A model generated the notes under the pieces. The model did no database searches and had not been told where the DNA came from. It saw only the letters and a list, made by a program, of their open reading frames with translations. The position numbers and the translations under genes are program-made. A stretch of 64,000 nt of DNA from assembly GCA_019925095.2 (NCBI GenBank), contig CM034415.1:11638833-11702832 (forward strand). Direction: 5' to 3'. Shown here in pieces: positions 20,435-33,546 of the stretch. This DNA comes from Dendrolimus kikuchii (Eukaryota > Arthropoda > Insecta > Lepidoptera > Lasiocampidae). Numbering within the stretch: the stretch's first letter is position 1; the number at the start of each line of letters is the position of its first letter.

Positions 20435-20590
20435 TCTCAATAATAATAACATCCCATAAACTTCCCACTGTTGGGCTTTGTCCACCCAATTTATACGAGA
20501 TTGGACAATATGGGTATATTGCCTTACGCTTGTCTAATGCGGATTTGATACTTGTATGGAAACTGCATACATCTAATCATCGCAGCGGAC
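20435..20590. repeat. Diverged copy of the CCCACTG(C/T)TGGGC repeat
   Basis: It shares ACTTCCCACTGTTGGGCTTT, then GTCC and GCTTGTCTAATGCGG, with 5140-5240. A related piece (TTATCTTGATGTGCAAGTTTC) follows at about 20970-21010. Confidence 0.45.
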
Positions 20591-20631
20591 AACAAACTAC
20601 TGACTAGCGCAACGCGGTTTCTCTTAAGAGA

Positions 20632-20745
20632 GCAGCAGCGCATTTGTAGCAACTTTGGTGTTGCAAATGTCTATAGGCGATGGTAACCGCTTTCCATCAA
20701 GTGGGCCGTAGGCCTGTCTGCTAATCTCTTGCAATAAAAAAAAAA
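20632..20745 (+). repeat. SINE copy, 5'-truncated
   Basis: It starts at the TCTTAAGAGAGCAGCAGCG block and runs through GGTGTTGCAAATGTC to a GCAATAAAAAA tail. Only the 3' third of the family is present. Confidence 0.85.
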
Positions 20746-21079
20746 GAACGCGGGAGCACACATATTAATGATTGCTTTATCTCGCTCGCACATCATCCGT
20801 CCCGCTTACACATTGTTCTATATATTGTACTAGCAGTACTTGTTAATATGTGTACTTAAGTTTACAATTTCCAAAATAAATAAGTTCACATCAGCACTCG
20901 ACAGTGAATACTACTCATCTGCCATCTGACGTATCATTTAACCTCTACCTCTCGCTGCTACACATACATCGGTTATCTTGATGTGCAAGTTTCATCAATA
21001 CGTGGTGAATGTAGAAAGATGCAAATTAGATCAGAAAATCTTCCAAAGAGGTTGCATGCTTTTTCCGGCCAGGTAGCAC

Positions 21080-21340
21080 TCACGGCAGCTGTACCGTTAT
21101 AACCGCGTACTCATGTGGGAGCCTTAACTCTAACCGAGCGGTTAATCTTCGCTTTGTCACCTCGAGCTCGCGAGCCATGTACACACTATGATTTTTGTTT
21201 ACAGTACTATCCGCAAGACTTAACTTGAGACCTGAGCGGAATGCGCGCTCCCCTCCCGACCCCCGCCTTCTTACCGCTCTCGCCATCGACGCGTCAGTAC
21301 CTCGCACTGACGTCATCCGAGTGAAGTCTCAAGTTAACTC
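21080..21340. other. Isolated GC-richer patch
   Basis: This 260-bp block is markedly more GC-rich than the DNA on either side, with CGCGC words and two TGACGTCA-like sites near the right end. The minus-strand ORF of 78 codons is rich in Arg/Leu and matches nothing I recognise. It could be a small exon, a regulatory CpG patch or a repeat; none can be shown. Confidence 0.3.
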
Positions 21341-21905
21341 TTGCAGGTTGTAATATCTTTTATTTTTATTATTCGGACGTTTCGGTCACCTTCCGGTATC
21401 CGTGATCTCGGAAGACAAATATGTCAGTCAATAAGTATTGTTAAAGTTTTATTATTACAAAATTTAAATTTTAAAACGGGGTGAAGGTAAGGAAAGGAAT
21501 GCTCCAGTGGTTCGGGCATGTGGAAAGAATGCATGATGAAACAATGACTAAACAGATATACAATGCAAAAGTGGATGGATGCAGAATTCGTGGAAGGCCA
21601 CGACACACCTTCCATGATCAAATTGATCGTGTACTAACAGAAGGTGATGTCAGGAGCCTTAAGAACAGACGAGCTTGCATGACAAGAGTTATGAATGTCA
21701 AAGAGGCAAGTGAGGTGTGTAAGAATAAGCCTAAATGGCACTCTGTTGTTCGTGCCTACCCCGCAAGGGAACTGGCGTGAAGTTATGTATGTATGTATGT
21801 ATGTAAATTTTAAAACAATACTCATTGACACTTGTGAGCTTTGTCTTCCGTGATTACGGCTACTGAAATATGGCCGAAACTAAAATAGTTTTACTATGTG
21901 TACTA
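21341..21905. mobile_element. Fold-back element, interrupted by an RTE-like insertion
   Basis: The left arm (21360-21477: TTCGGACGTTTCGGTCACC ... GTGATCTCGGAAGACAAA) and the right arm (21817-21900: TTTGTCTTCCGTGATTACGG ... GGCCGAAAC) are inverted copies of one another and of the arms at 43769-44031. The RTE-like fragment at 21478-21803 sits in the centre. Confidence 0.75.
21478..21803 (+). mobile_element. RTE-like LINE 3' fragment
   Basis: The 13-bp duplication TAAATTTTAAAAC flanks it (21465-21477 and 21804-21816). It is open from 21481 to 21780, encoding MLQWFGHVERMHDE, KVDGCRIRGRPRHTFHDQID and a Lys/Arg-rich end, the typical C-terminal region of arthropod endonuclease-reverse transcriptases. 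It ends with a (TATG)n tail. It is 5'-truncated and non-autonomous. Confidence 0.85.
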
Positions 21906-24900
21906 CTCGCAAAACTATGCAGAGAAGTTATTGGTGGTAGTTAATAAAACAACATTTCAGTTTAAAAAATGATATCAGATTTATTTAATGATTTCAATTT
22001 CAATTAAATACATGATAAATTACACCACAACGTGTTTAAATATTAACAATCCTTAATCTAAAAAAAAATATTTACATCATTTTAAAAATATCTACAGTTT
22101 CCGCCATTTTGTGACTCTATGACTTTGTTTTATTTTTAATTTTCATACATATTCAATATGGCAACGGTATTTAAGATCAAACTAATATATCTCATGAAAT
22201 TAATCTGTCTTTAGGCGATCGTTTTTAAAAGAGAAATGAAGAGCATTTGATATTTATTTTGTCATAACATTTTGTAGCACAAGAAAACATATATTTAAAT
22301 AGAGCTTTGTAAATTCAAACAGTTATTTTTTAATTGTTTAAATTTAAATTCTTGCCATAGACAAAAATATTTTTTTCAAAGGAGTCATAAAATAGCGGAA
22401 TTAAAGGAAAATACTGTAATCTAAATTTTAACAATAAAACATACTTATCAGTTGACTAGAACTATTACCTCAAATCTAAACTGAAGAAAATAATAACCGA
22501 TATGGTCGGAGGATCTTGTTAAAAAATAAATGTAGGCTTGGGGTGAAATAACTTCTTCAAACAGTTTTATTAATTATTGAAAAACAAAAAAATAAATGTC
22601 AACATGTCATGTCTCAATATGTAATGTTTAGGGTCTTTTTAGTAAAATCCTTATTTTACTCTTATTACATTTTGTTTTAATGATAGAATTGTAAAATACT
22701 CACTAATAATAAAATATCAAATAAATGGAATTTCATGTAATAAGAGTTACCGACCATAGCTTGAATAAGTTAAAAAGAAAACAAAATTGTGTTACACCAT
22801 ATTGTCACACATTTAGGCACTGTACGTACATGACGTTCATTGTACTGGGGTCATAATACTATTGAACACTCGTTAACTACGTTGAGATCTACATTAATAC
22901 TCCTTATATGTCAGGAAAAGCACTTTTTCAGACCTTCTGGCTAATTGCCATATTATAAAAGAAAACTTTATAGACAAAAGATGGCAGCTACTAAACAGGG
23001 CAGACAATGTTTTATCTCTGGTTTTAACCTTGTCGTTTTGCCGAAATGCGAAAACTATTTTAAATTGTTGAAATTTAAAATAGTTGAATAATCGTATGTA
23101 AGCCATAAAAATAGGCAAAATAATTGAGACTGATTTTAGTAGTCTATAGAAACCGCGAGCAATAAAGTTCATCCATGGTGAAAAAGCGCTTGTGAAACAG
23201 CATTCAAAGTATGTGTGGTATTTAAAAATAAAAATCTAGTGCATCCCAGCTTATTGGGATAAAATAAGTCATCTAATTTGTAAATACCTATCAGTCTATT
23301 AGTCAAGGAAGACTAGAATCTTAAGGAGTTCATTTTTTGACGCTAGATGGGGCTACTGTACGTAGAGCATGTTATACTAATTATGATAATACAAAAAGAG
23401 GTTATACTTCTTTCACTGTCATTACTACGGGAATACAGGTGCTAATATTCGGAAAGTACCAGAATAATCTGTACTTTGTAGTATCTGAAAAGGACACTTA
23501 CCCCAGAATTTCACTCTCACTTCCTGTAATCTGCTAAAGTCAAATTTAGAAATTAAAATTCGTAGAAAAACCTTAAATTTATATTCTACCTAGTTAAATT
23601 GTCATGTAAACGATTGAGTAGCTAGTTTACTTGAAATCTTCAATTACAAATAAATAAATACAATATTTCTACATACACTAACCTCATAAAACGTCACACT
23701 ACATCAAGAACTCCTGATTTTTACAAAATATTTAATATAATAATTTGTACTACTACAAAAATACAGGGGCTTAAAATTGTACATTGTAAAATGTTATTTT
23801 TATACTTTTACCAAATTTCACTACGTTTTCTCATATTCTATATTGTCTATGTCACTAAGACCAAGAACGTTCTAGAATCGAATTCAAATTTTATATTAAA
23901 AAACAGGAAAACATTACAAAAAAATATTGCGTTTCATTATACACAAGATCACTTTTTTGGTCCGTTTTTCTACATTTTATTCAAGAGAGTAAAAGTAAAG
24001 ACCTGTGAGTGATTTTAATGATTGTGCAAGTTTTTCCAATATTGCCAGTGAGTAAATATTTCACTTCGGATGCCACCTTAAGATTAAAATATTTTTCCAT
24101 GGATATAATTGATTTATTAACTTTCAATAGACGTTACTTTAGTGACCCACGAAATCGCTGTAAAGTTAAAAGAGCACAACCCAATTAGTTAGCTATTAAA
24201 CACCACTAGTTATTAGTTTGTCGATTTTTCGCTAGAGGCGCTATAATCAAATGTGTAATTAATAACATTCGTAAGAAGAGAAAAATTGTTACTTTAAATG
24301 TGTTTTAAAACCCAATATTAAAATCACTCAATCTAAGTTACAAATTCTACATCCTCAGTTTGTTTAAAATTAAAACAAAATTTAACATTAAGGCACAATG
24401 AGATTGTGTCTATTGATTTTCGGGTCTCTCGAATGATATGCAATACGTTATTTAAATTTCCAAACTACTATAACTACGTTACTACTTTAGAAAAAAACTG
24501 TTAAAGCATCTCCTTCAGATTATTTACGAGATTATAATTACGATTTCTAAATAATACTTGATTTGGCACTGTTTAGAAACTAACTACGAACTAAATACTT
24601 ACAATTATTTTTATAAAACAAATAATAGATGCGTGTTTCATATATGTAGAATATTAGAATTTCCAACGAAATACTGCATTTTTTTTTAATAGTTTCTTGG
24701 AACTAATTTTGCATAAATAAATAGCACTGATAAATATTATCGACTTTATTAAACCTTTGACGTACTAAGTTAAAAAAAGTAATTTTACCCCATTAACTAA
24801 TAAAATGCATTAATTACACACTTCCTTCAATCTGTAAAAATAAAAATTTCAATACTTTTTCAGGTGTGTACAACTAAAATCTGACTAAACAGTACCAACA

Positions 24901-26576
24901 TTAAAAAAAAAACCAGACCATTCATAGACTACACTACGTATTTTTTTTTAATTTGGAAAAACCCAGCACCCGTTTCCATTACTATTTACTATAGCTACAT
25001 AAATAAATTCTATATACATTACTGGGATGCACTCTTGTTTTAAGTTAGGTATTTACTAAATAACTAAGCGACTAAAAATGTTTACACAACATTATTACGA
25101 TCGACAATACTGTGTTTTAAATTATAGGTTTTAGGATGGAATATTTTATAGATTTGGTCATTTAGGTTATATGGGTTTAAGAATGATCTAAAAAGGTTTT
25201 TGAAATCTTGAACTTCAAAGGCACACTAATTTAAACATGTTGTTTAAATCCAGATTTCGCAGTAAATGATAGGTACGTAAAATCCACAGATGACTAACTA
25301 ATAATAACTCTGAGATTCTTGCCTACAATGTATATTTTTCTGTAGACCAAAATGACTACCAGTAGAATGTCACTCCATCTTACCGTTTTTCCTAGTTCAG
25401 TCAATACGCGCTTTTAGTGTTGAATGGACAATATATTTGGAAAATATCTAAATTACAAGGTTTAAAAGGCTTCTAAGCAATGACCAAACGCTAAATACCA
25501 TCCATTTAAATAATAAGTAGTACAAGTTTGCATATTTCTCATACCTGGTTTGTCAGTTCCATTTGTCCATGCGAGACTGTAGATACAAATGCATTCGAGG
25601 GATCAATCGGAATGCTTCGTGTAGACCACGGTCTAATAATTAAGTTGAAAATACAAATCTCGAGCGAAATCTTTGTTTAAAAAATAAATAGTGATTTCTC
25701 TGTCTCATAGACAAAACTTGTTTTTTTTATATATTAATGTGTGATATGTGATAACGTCCGTAAAGGCCACGCATTTTGATTGCAAAATATGAAGAAATTA
25801 GTAAATTATAATAATTAACAAACACATAAAATACGCGTTTTTCAGAAGTGAAAAAAAAAATGGGCAACGTAATTGAAGATGCTCTTGTTCTGTATTTTAC
25901 GTAAAATAAAATCGACCAGTCAGAATAAAGAATGTTTCGCAAGGACGATTGAAACTACAAAACCAGCTTATTCGACCACACTGTATTGCCTTACCGTACA
26001 TAATATAAAAAAATCTTGAATCTTCACTCGTCGGTTTCCCGTAGGCACGTATTTCATGCATCCACCCGCTAAAAACGCTCCTGCATGCATCTATGGGCCG
26101 CCAATATGTACTCTAGATCTCTCTAACGCCCATGGTGTACCGAAGCACGACTATACTACAGTATGTACTTTAAAATTCTTTCAATGTTTCGGTTCTTTGA
26201 ACATTTTGCTTGCATAACGTAAATTTAGATAAAATATTTTATAAATCGACAATAATAGACACTGTCCGAATCTAATCTGCTCTTCGTGTTGTATGTTGCT
26301 AAATGAAACCGATTAGGACTGTGATATTTATAACCTTTATAATAAACGATTTGTAATGCGACACGTGTGCTACAAATAAACAAATACTTAGCGATTAATC
26401 TGGACGCAGCATAAAGTTGTCTATACTCATAGCGTTGTTTTGGTCGATAGTTTGTTGAAAAATGGAGATTTAACGCGTTTTGCTGTGCAGGTCATACTGA
26501 GACTTGACAGATGAATCAAATTGAAGACACGATACATGACGGTATTCAATGACATTGAATAATTCAATTTTGTTTA
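21906..26576. other. AT-rich stretch without recognised genes
   Basis: About 4.7 kb of AT-rich DNA. The only ORFs are short (90 codons or fewer) with low-complexity or hydrophobic translations and no recognisable domain. Two copies of the CATAGACAA word occur (22356, 25706), and one inverse copy at 23843. Confidence 0.45.
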
Positions 26577-26771
26577 TACTAACGGCCCGCCGCGGTTTCA
26601 CCCGCGCTCTGTCCCCGCTCCCGTAGTATATAGCATCATGTTATATAGCCTATGACGCTCTGTTAATGTAGCTTTCCAACAGTAAAAGAATTTTTAAAAT
26701 CGGTTTAGTAGATCCAGAGATTATCCCCTACAACGTCACAAACTTTACCTCTTTATAATATTAGTACAGAT
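26577..26771. repeat. CTAACGGCCCGCCGCGG dispersed repeat, copy 2
   Basis: Full-length relative of 6851-7052. It ends CTTTATAATATTAGTACAGA. A few substitutions and a short indel separate the two. Confidence 0.75.
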
Positions 26772-29700
26772 GGATAACATTGGTTGATCCGTCTAATATC
26801 AGCTTTAGACAAGTCAATATTTACACAGTTCATGTCTTTTAATTTGGGTGAATCCACTAGCGACCCATATAAACAAACTTTGAATCATTCAATACCTCCC
26901 TGTTCGTTCATGCCTTTCAAGTCGATTTAATTTGGTTGATGCGTTTAATATCAGCATTACTTTGGAAAATCGTAGAGCTTGCGCAGTAACTCTTGTTTTT
27001 CGGGACGATTTGCCAGAAAAACTGTTTTTATTGTCGTCTATAAAATATCTGCAATGTGCCCGAGGCTGGGGAGATATATACTCGGTGTGACATTAATAAT
27101 CATCAGATGCAGTTCCATTAAAAAAAAAAAGAATCCAAGACAGCGACAATATTGCGTCAGTCTCTTCCATAGATGGCGAGTTTTTGGCGGGAACTGAAAG
27201 GAGACGTTGTGCTGTGCAGTTTTATTTTCTAAAAATGTGTAAAATTACTCTAAAATGAACAATAGTTATAGGATATTGATAGTTTTTGAGTAGTAATTAT
27301 GTGTTTTTGTGAGAAATGTGAACTGTATCGTCAAATGTGGCTTTTCGAGTTTTCACAAGAACTCCGTTGAATGGCGTTAGTTGTAGCCTATAATACAGCT
27401 GCGCGACTATTATACGAAGACTTAAACATCAGAATTGGCTGTATGGACTAAAGATTCCTTTGCCTGCCTTTGTGGCGAATACAACTACTACTACTAATAC
27501 TTCCATAGATGGGCAATGGAAATGATATAGACACATCACTGAAAAATTGATTAACGTGTTATTTCATAGACTCCTCACAAGCAAAATGTTCGTTTGTGAC
27601 TGAATGATATAGGTAAGAAAAGAAGCGGATTGAAAAAATGAAAAAACGAGCTGTGTTACCACATTGTTTATTAATCGTAGACTAAACGCTTTACTAAGTG
27701 TGGATAAACCAGAAGTGTTGCGGAGAGATGCGCGCGGCCGTCGCTACAGCGTCCACAAACAATGCCTATAGTCTATATAACTAAAGGTATAATACTTTTT
27801 CTATACACAAGCCAGAATATACAATTTATTATAAATTAGGCGCTGAAATTACAAAATTAACTACAAATCCAATGAAGTTTTATATAACATTCATTATTAC
27901 TCGTTTCTGTACGACACTTAACTTTTCTTTAGTCTTTGGAAATGGAGTTTTACATATAACCTTTTAAAAATACTAACGGTTTTGAATATTCGTCTTTTAA
28001 GCGGATAATAATTTTGTGCTTGTGATAAAAAATATATAATTCTTTTGTTTTTAACATGAGAAAAACTGATAAGGAAAGTTAAGTAACGTGAAATAATACC
28101 AGAACTACGTCTACTTAAACCCAAAACCCCAATCTACGGGTATAATTTAAAACAAAAAAATACACAGAGTATTAAATTGCACAGTACAGCAGTCATTGGT
28201 GTTTAAAAAAAATAGCCCCTAACTAATTTTGTCTATGGTAATACACTATAATAAAATGCTTTATAGAAGAGGAATGTCTATGAAATTTAAATACTTTAGA
28301 AAAACTCGGAATATTTCCAATTTGCTACAGCAATCGTTAAATATTAAAACAGTTTATTGTAAATATTAAACTTGTCATAAAGAAATCACTTGGCTACATT
28401 AGGTACAGGAATTTTATTAGCGGCGATCGTATTATGTATTTTTTTATTTAATAAGAAATAACATTTATCTCACCCCCTCAGGCTTGTATTCAACTTTATA
28501 AACTATTGACACATCCGATATCAATTTGGGTGTAAATATAAAACAAATCCTCAAAAATTTCATTTGTAGATCCGTTACTTGGATTATAACACTCGACGAA
28601 ATACTGAAATTTCTTCTCAACGACACATATAAAAAAATAATACAGCATTTTATAGATATTAGAATACAATTCCACGCTAATTTAGGCAAGTGATTCATGG
28701 TAAACACAAAAACCAAAATGGCGCTAGAAAATGGCCGCACGCCTACAAGCTGCGGCGAGTACGCACGTCATTACAAGAACAATCACATATCTTGAATAAA
28801 TAACCAACAAATATTACCAATATCAATACATCACGAGTAATATACAAATTCGACCACGGTTGGATTAAAAAATATTTATTATAATTGAATGAAGACTCTT
28901 AATCATTTGTTTTTTTTTTAATCCTACTTTATTAATAACAGTTATAATATTTAACTTTGGTATATTAAAAAGTTGAATATCCCAAATTTATAGATTAAAT
29001 AGTTTTTTTTTTCATAGAAGAATAATTGTCACAACGCAGAGAACATTCTAGTAGATTTCTCCTAATGGGGTGACGTTATAGGCCAAATTGTAAAACCGTA
29101 GTCGAATTACGTCAGTGTTGTTTAATATATTAAAATACACGTATTTTACGTATGTACCAACTGTCTACGAATACACCGAACTATAATACAAAAATATCGT
29201 TATTATACCTTTATAGTACTGTATGCAAGTGTGTATAATATTATCTAAGAACCACTATGCTACCTTACGTTTAGCGATAGAGGCGTGCTGCGTTTTTAAA
29301 AACTGTTTTTTGGCTCTTCTTCTTTAAGCGAGACTTCAGAAGATGGCGCTATTAGAAGACTAACCAGTGCAAACAAATTGAAAGATGCTAAATATATTGT
29401 ATTGACCAACAGAAAGGCTCAAGCTATCATTCCACAAGAATTACTGTATGTCTTTTGTATTAAGCCCGCAAAACCTATATTGATAGACGTTGTCTAGTAA
29501 CATTTTAGCTTAGGCAAAACGCCTACAACTGGGACTAAAGTTTTTTTATGTACTGGCAATGTTGTATCATATACGATGCTGTGGTCAATGACAATGAATT
29601 GTCAATAAAATTTATTTTAACAAGACATTTCGATGAAGTGTTTGTGTAAACAAGGCAGCTCTTGCCAAACTTTATGGTGTATCGAATATTACTTATCTAT

Positions 29701-32700
29701 TCTCCCCTATTTTTGTTTATGCCATGAAGGACAACCCCAATCGCTAAAAGATAAAATGCGTTTAGTGGTTCTGAAATGATGCGCGCGCTGCCGTGTCATT
29801 CTTTCGTAGTTAAAATCCTAGCGTGCTTTTACTTTTTTTTAGTAATTAATTTTATTAACTACTGGCCAATTTCGACATGTACTAACATTACTGCAAGGAC
29901 AGCCTTCAACGCGCAATATAGATAACGAAGAGACATCAGCAAAAGTAAAACGTGATCATCAAAGTTTAAAAAAATATTATTCCAAAGTAAACGAATCAAC
30001 CAAGTCTGAAAAATGTGTCAAGAAATTGGAGAAGACACAAAAATAAGACTGTAATACCATGTGTCGCAGTTACTACTAGTGCTACGGTAATATAAAACGA
30101 TAGTACTATAACAAAATACAGTTAAATTAGAGGAATAATTATTTCAATATACTATAAAAAATGTGGGCAGGCATTATTAAAAAAGTCTAATTTAAAATTA
30201 TTGGAAAAATGTACACATGTCAAAAAAGGCCGAAATTACCCAATTCCATTCAATTACCTCGATCTCCCAAAACTAGCAACCCCCAAACTTTGGGGATAAC
30301 ACTAATCAATTTTTAGTGCAATTCTCGTGTTAGTGAGACGCAGCGCGCGCGTGGTGTATTTTTTAAAATTTAAATATAATAAGTTATTGCTTTCGGTTAG
30401 TTATACTTATGAATATACGTATGTAAATTTTCAAAATCATCTACTCTACAACACTACTCTAGCATTGCCATACATTTAAAACACACAACATTAGTTATTT
30501 ATTTCTTGTTATAACATTATAATTATTATACCAATCCAAAAATTGTATATTTTATAAACTTACATATTTTGTTTTTCAATGTTTAAGAATATATTTTATT
30601 TTTTTATATTAATTAATTATTAATCAGAATGTTTTCAATACATTTGGTCCAGCAGTGTCTGGATTACGCGAAGCGCACATCACTAGTCGATGCCTGTCGT
30701 GCTATGGCTGGTGTATGGCACATCACTAATTGCGTCAAGCTTAGAAACGAACTACAACACTATGCAAGAATATTGTATTGAGCAAGGCTAAGTTTTGACG
30801 CCTAATTTTAGAATTAAATAATATGACTAGAAAAGGAATGTATCGATAGAGACGAGGGTTGTTCCCGCCCACCATATTGCGTCAATTGCCAAGGTCCATT
30901 ATTCTATGTCAGATATCAAATTGCAAATGACTCTTAACCAAATGTGAACCTAGTCACGACTCTAGTTTACTAACCTAAAACTGGCGCCCAACGTCTATAT
31001 CTTCTTTGTCTCATATATGATTTATTACAGTCTGTACTGGGCCCAGACATTATCCGCATATAAAATTAGGTATTAAAACCTTTTTAAGCATTTTTATTCC
31101 AATTAAGTTGTATATTAAATTGGAAACAGACGATTTGTACAAGTACCGCAATATGGATTCCAATATGGCGTCCTACTAACCGCTCGTCAGTAAAACAGTT
31201 TAGCATCTCAGTTGGCAACGTCCCTTCGTATTATTGTCATGTCCTAAGCTAAGGGGTGGAGTTTGGCAATAATGATTTCTTCTTGTTGCCTCGTCGAAAT
31301 ATTAAAATAACATTTAATTCCATGTATATTTAGTGGTTCTTGTCTATGCCCGACGAGATATTCTATTTTTTAATGAAGCTTGTGCAAAAATCTTTTGGAT
31401 GTAGAGTCGTTGTAAATGTTTTAACAGTTTTTATTTTAAAAGTGCTTTCGTAAGAAACTTTGTTGAAGTTATATTACAACGACGAAGGTCCAAAAAATTA
31501 TGCTCAGCGAAAAGTAGAATCATGTTTATAATTCTTTCAACAGAATACGATTATATTTGCCTATTTGTTTTTTTTTTGTTCTGATGACACATCTAAGTAG
31601 TTCAATCCTTAAAATGTTCGCTTACTAATTTTTTTTGAGCAAACAAACTTTTGGCTAAGTCTTTTGGCTGTAAGATATTTGGCAAATTAATTTCACGATA
31701 ACAAGGAAGACCGTTGGCCTATAGCGAAGCGTAACTACAAGGTCTACGTTCACAATATCCCTTTCAAATAAATAGTTTTTAACAACCATTTACTGAAAGA
31801 AATATTTAATAGCACGTATCACAACCAACGTGTGGCATATGCCTTATGAAAAATTGACAGTGTTTTGTTGAATGGAAGATTTCGACTTTACTCTTGTTAC
31901 GTATTTTTTTTTGTCTTAATGCCAACAAATGCCGTGTTGAAATGAGATAGGCTTTTATAAGGGCAGATGTAGGTCGAGCAATGTTTATAATAAACCAAGA
32001 GCTAACGATTGTTTGATTAACTCATTTAGCAAAAAAGAAATATTTTATTATTAATCAAGAAAATAAAAACCTGGCTGATTTCCGGCGAGGTAACTGCATG
32101 TGCACTCCCATTTTCATTTAAATCACCACCATAGAAAACATTTCTAGCAGCGACTTGATGCCACTAGTATAACCTGGATCTCACATTTAAATATAATATT
32201 AGAATATTTAAAAGCATATAACGTAAGAAAATAATATAAGCATATGACATAATAAAGGTTGGCTCATTTAGTTTACTGGAACAGAGGTCCCGGATCCTAT
32301 CCCCAATAGGTTTTATAAACAACTTTTCCATTATTTACTCTGGTCGGGATGTCTGAGACAACTCCATAATCGTACGAGTATGTTGGTCGCCAATTTATTT
32401 ATTCGTTCATATGCTAAATTACGTTACTCAAACTATCCGATACCTCTTGGCCTATGTTCAATAATTGCAACAACAACTCTAACTACCACAAATATCAGAA
32501 ATATGCAGATTCTCATCCGTCTGCCCATTCCGCCCATCCAGTCACGTAAAAATCCCTTCGCCAACTTCATAGATAGAAAGATCAGTTAGTCACAAGTATC
32601 TACGTGAAATACAAATAAGTTTATCATTATAAATACACATGCCTCGAATCCGATACGATACACTGCGGTTTGTGGTTTGGCATAACGTTACGAGTGTAGA

Positions 32701-33448
32701 CTGATCATAACCTATACATTGTCCATTTTTTTCAACAATATTTGGCTTTATATAAATTGTTTCCATATAATATTGTAGACGTTATTCAAATTAACTGAGA
32801 CTTAACAAAACGTCGCAGCCTTCTTTTTGTATGAGCATATAAAGTTATGCTATGACGTCAAAACTATAGAGCGTCTAAGATCATTATAATTATTGTTTAA
32901 ATATATAAAAATAACTATATTTTTATAGTGATATTATAAATGTAAGATAATAATATGACATTGATAGATTCTCTATGCATAGATAAGTTTATTCTTTATA
33001 TAAATATACCCATAGATAGATTATCTATACACAGATAAATTAACTGCTTGATAGATTATCTATGTCCGCGCGTGCGTGTGTGTGTCTAATGTCCGCTGTT
33101 TTATAAGTAAATAATTTGAGAATTTATTGTGACATGTATCATCTACCCAATTTACAAATAAACCATTTGATACAAAGTTCCAAATAAAATTTACTGCTAA
33201 TAAAAAATTATTTTATTTTTTATTTAGACTTTCATTATTAGTCTAATTTGGCCACCACTGAAATGTCCAAGAAATACTTTAAAGTCGACCATACGTCGTC
33301 ATATTTAACCGCCAAAAATTAACTGAAATCTTACTATTTAATCGCAATAAGTTACTCGTTACAAAATGAACAATATAAAGTTTTTAGATCACCATAACAC
33401 CCGTAACTCAACCAAAACAAACCCTAGTAGCATGGAACAAGACACTAG
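26772..33448. other. AT-rich stretch without recognised genes
   Basis: Nothing gene-like could be supported. A tRNA-Lys-type primer-binding word (TGGCGCCCAACG) at about 30984 has no LTR around it. A SINE-like piece (TTTACTCTGGTCGGGATGTC) is near 32335. Short ORFs lack domains. Confidence 0.4.
32960..33066. repeat. Degenerate tandem repeat, GATAGATTATCTAT units
   Basis: Three spaced copies of a partly palindromic GATAGATT(A/C)TCTAT word at about 32962, 33014 and 33050 are separated by similar ATAGATAA(G/A)TT words. A short (GT)n run follows. Confidence 0.5.
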
Positions 33449-33546
33449 CGGTCTTATTCATATTGAGTTACGAGTAAGTTTGTAGCCTTCTCTAAGAACC
33501 CTAAAGAAGCCTTCAAACTTACTCTAACTTAATACGAATAAGACCG
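33449..33546. repeat. Short TIR element (98 bp)
   Basis: The inverted arms 33449-33482 and 33514-33546 begin CGGTCTTATTC and differ at a few sites. A separate fragment of the same element lies at about 49955-49982 (CAATATGAATAAGACCG). MITE-like; superfamily unknown. Confidence 0.65.
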
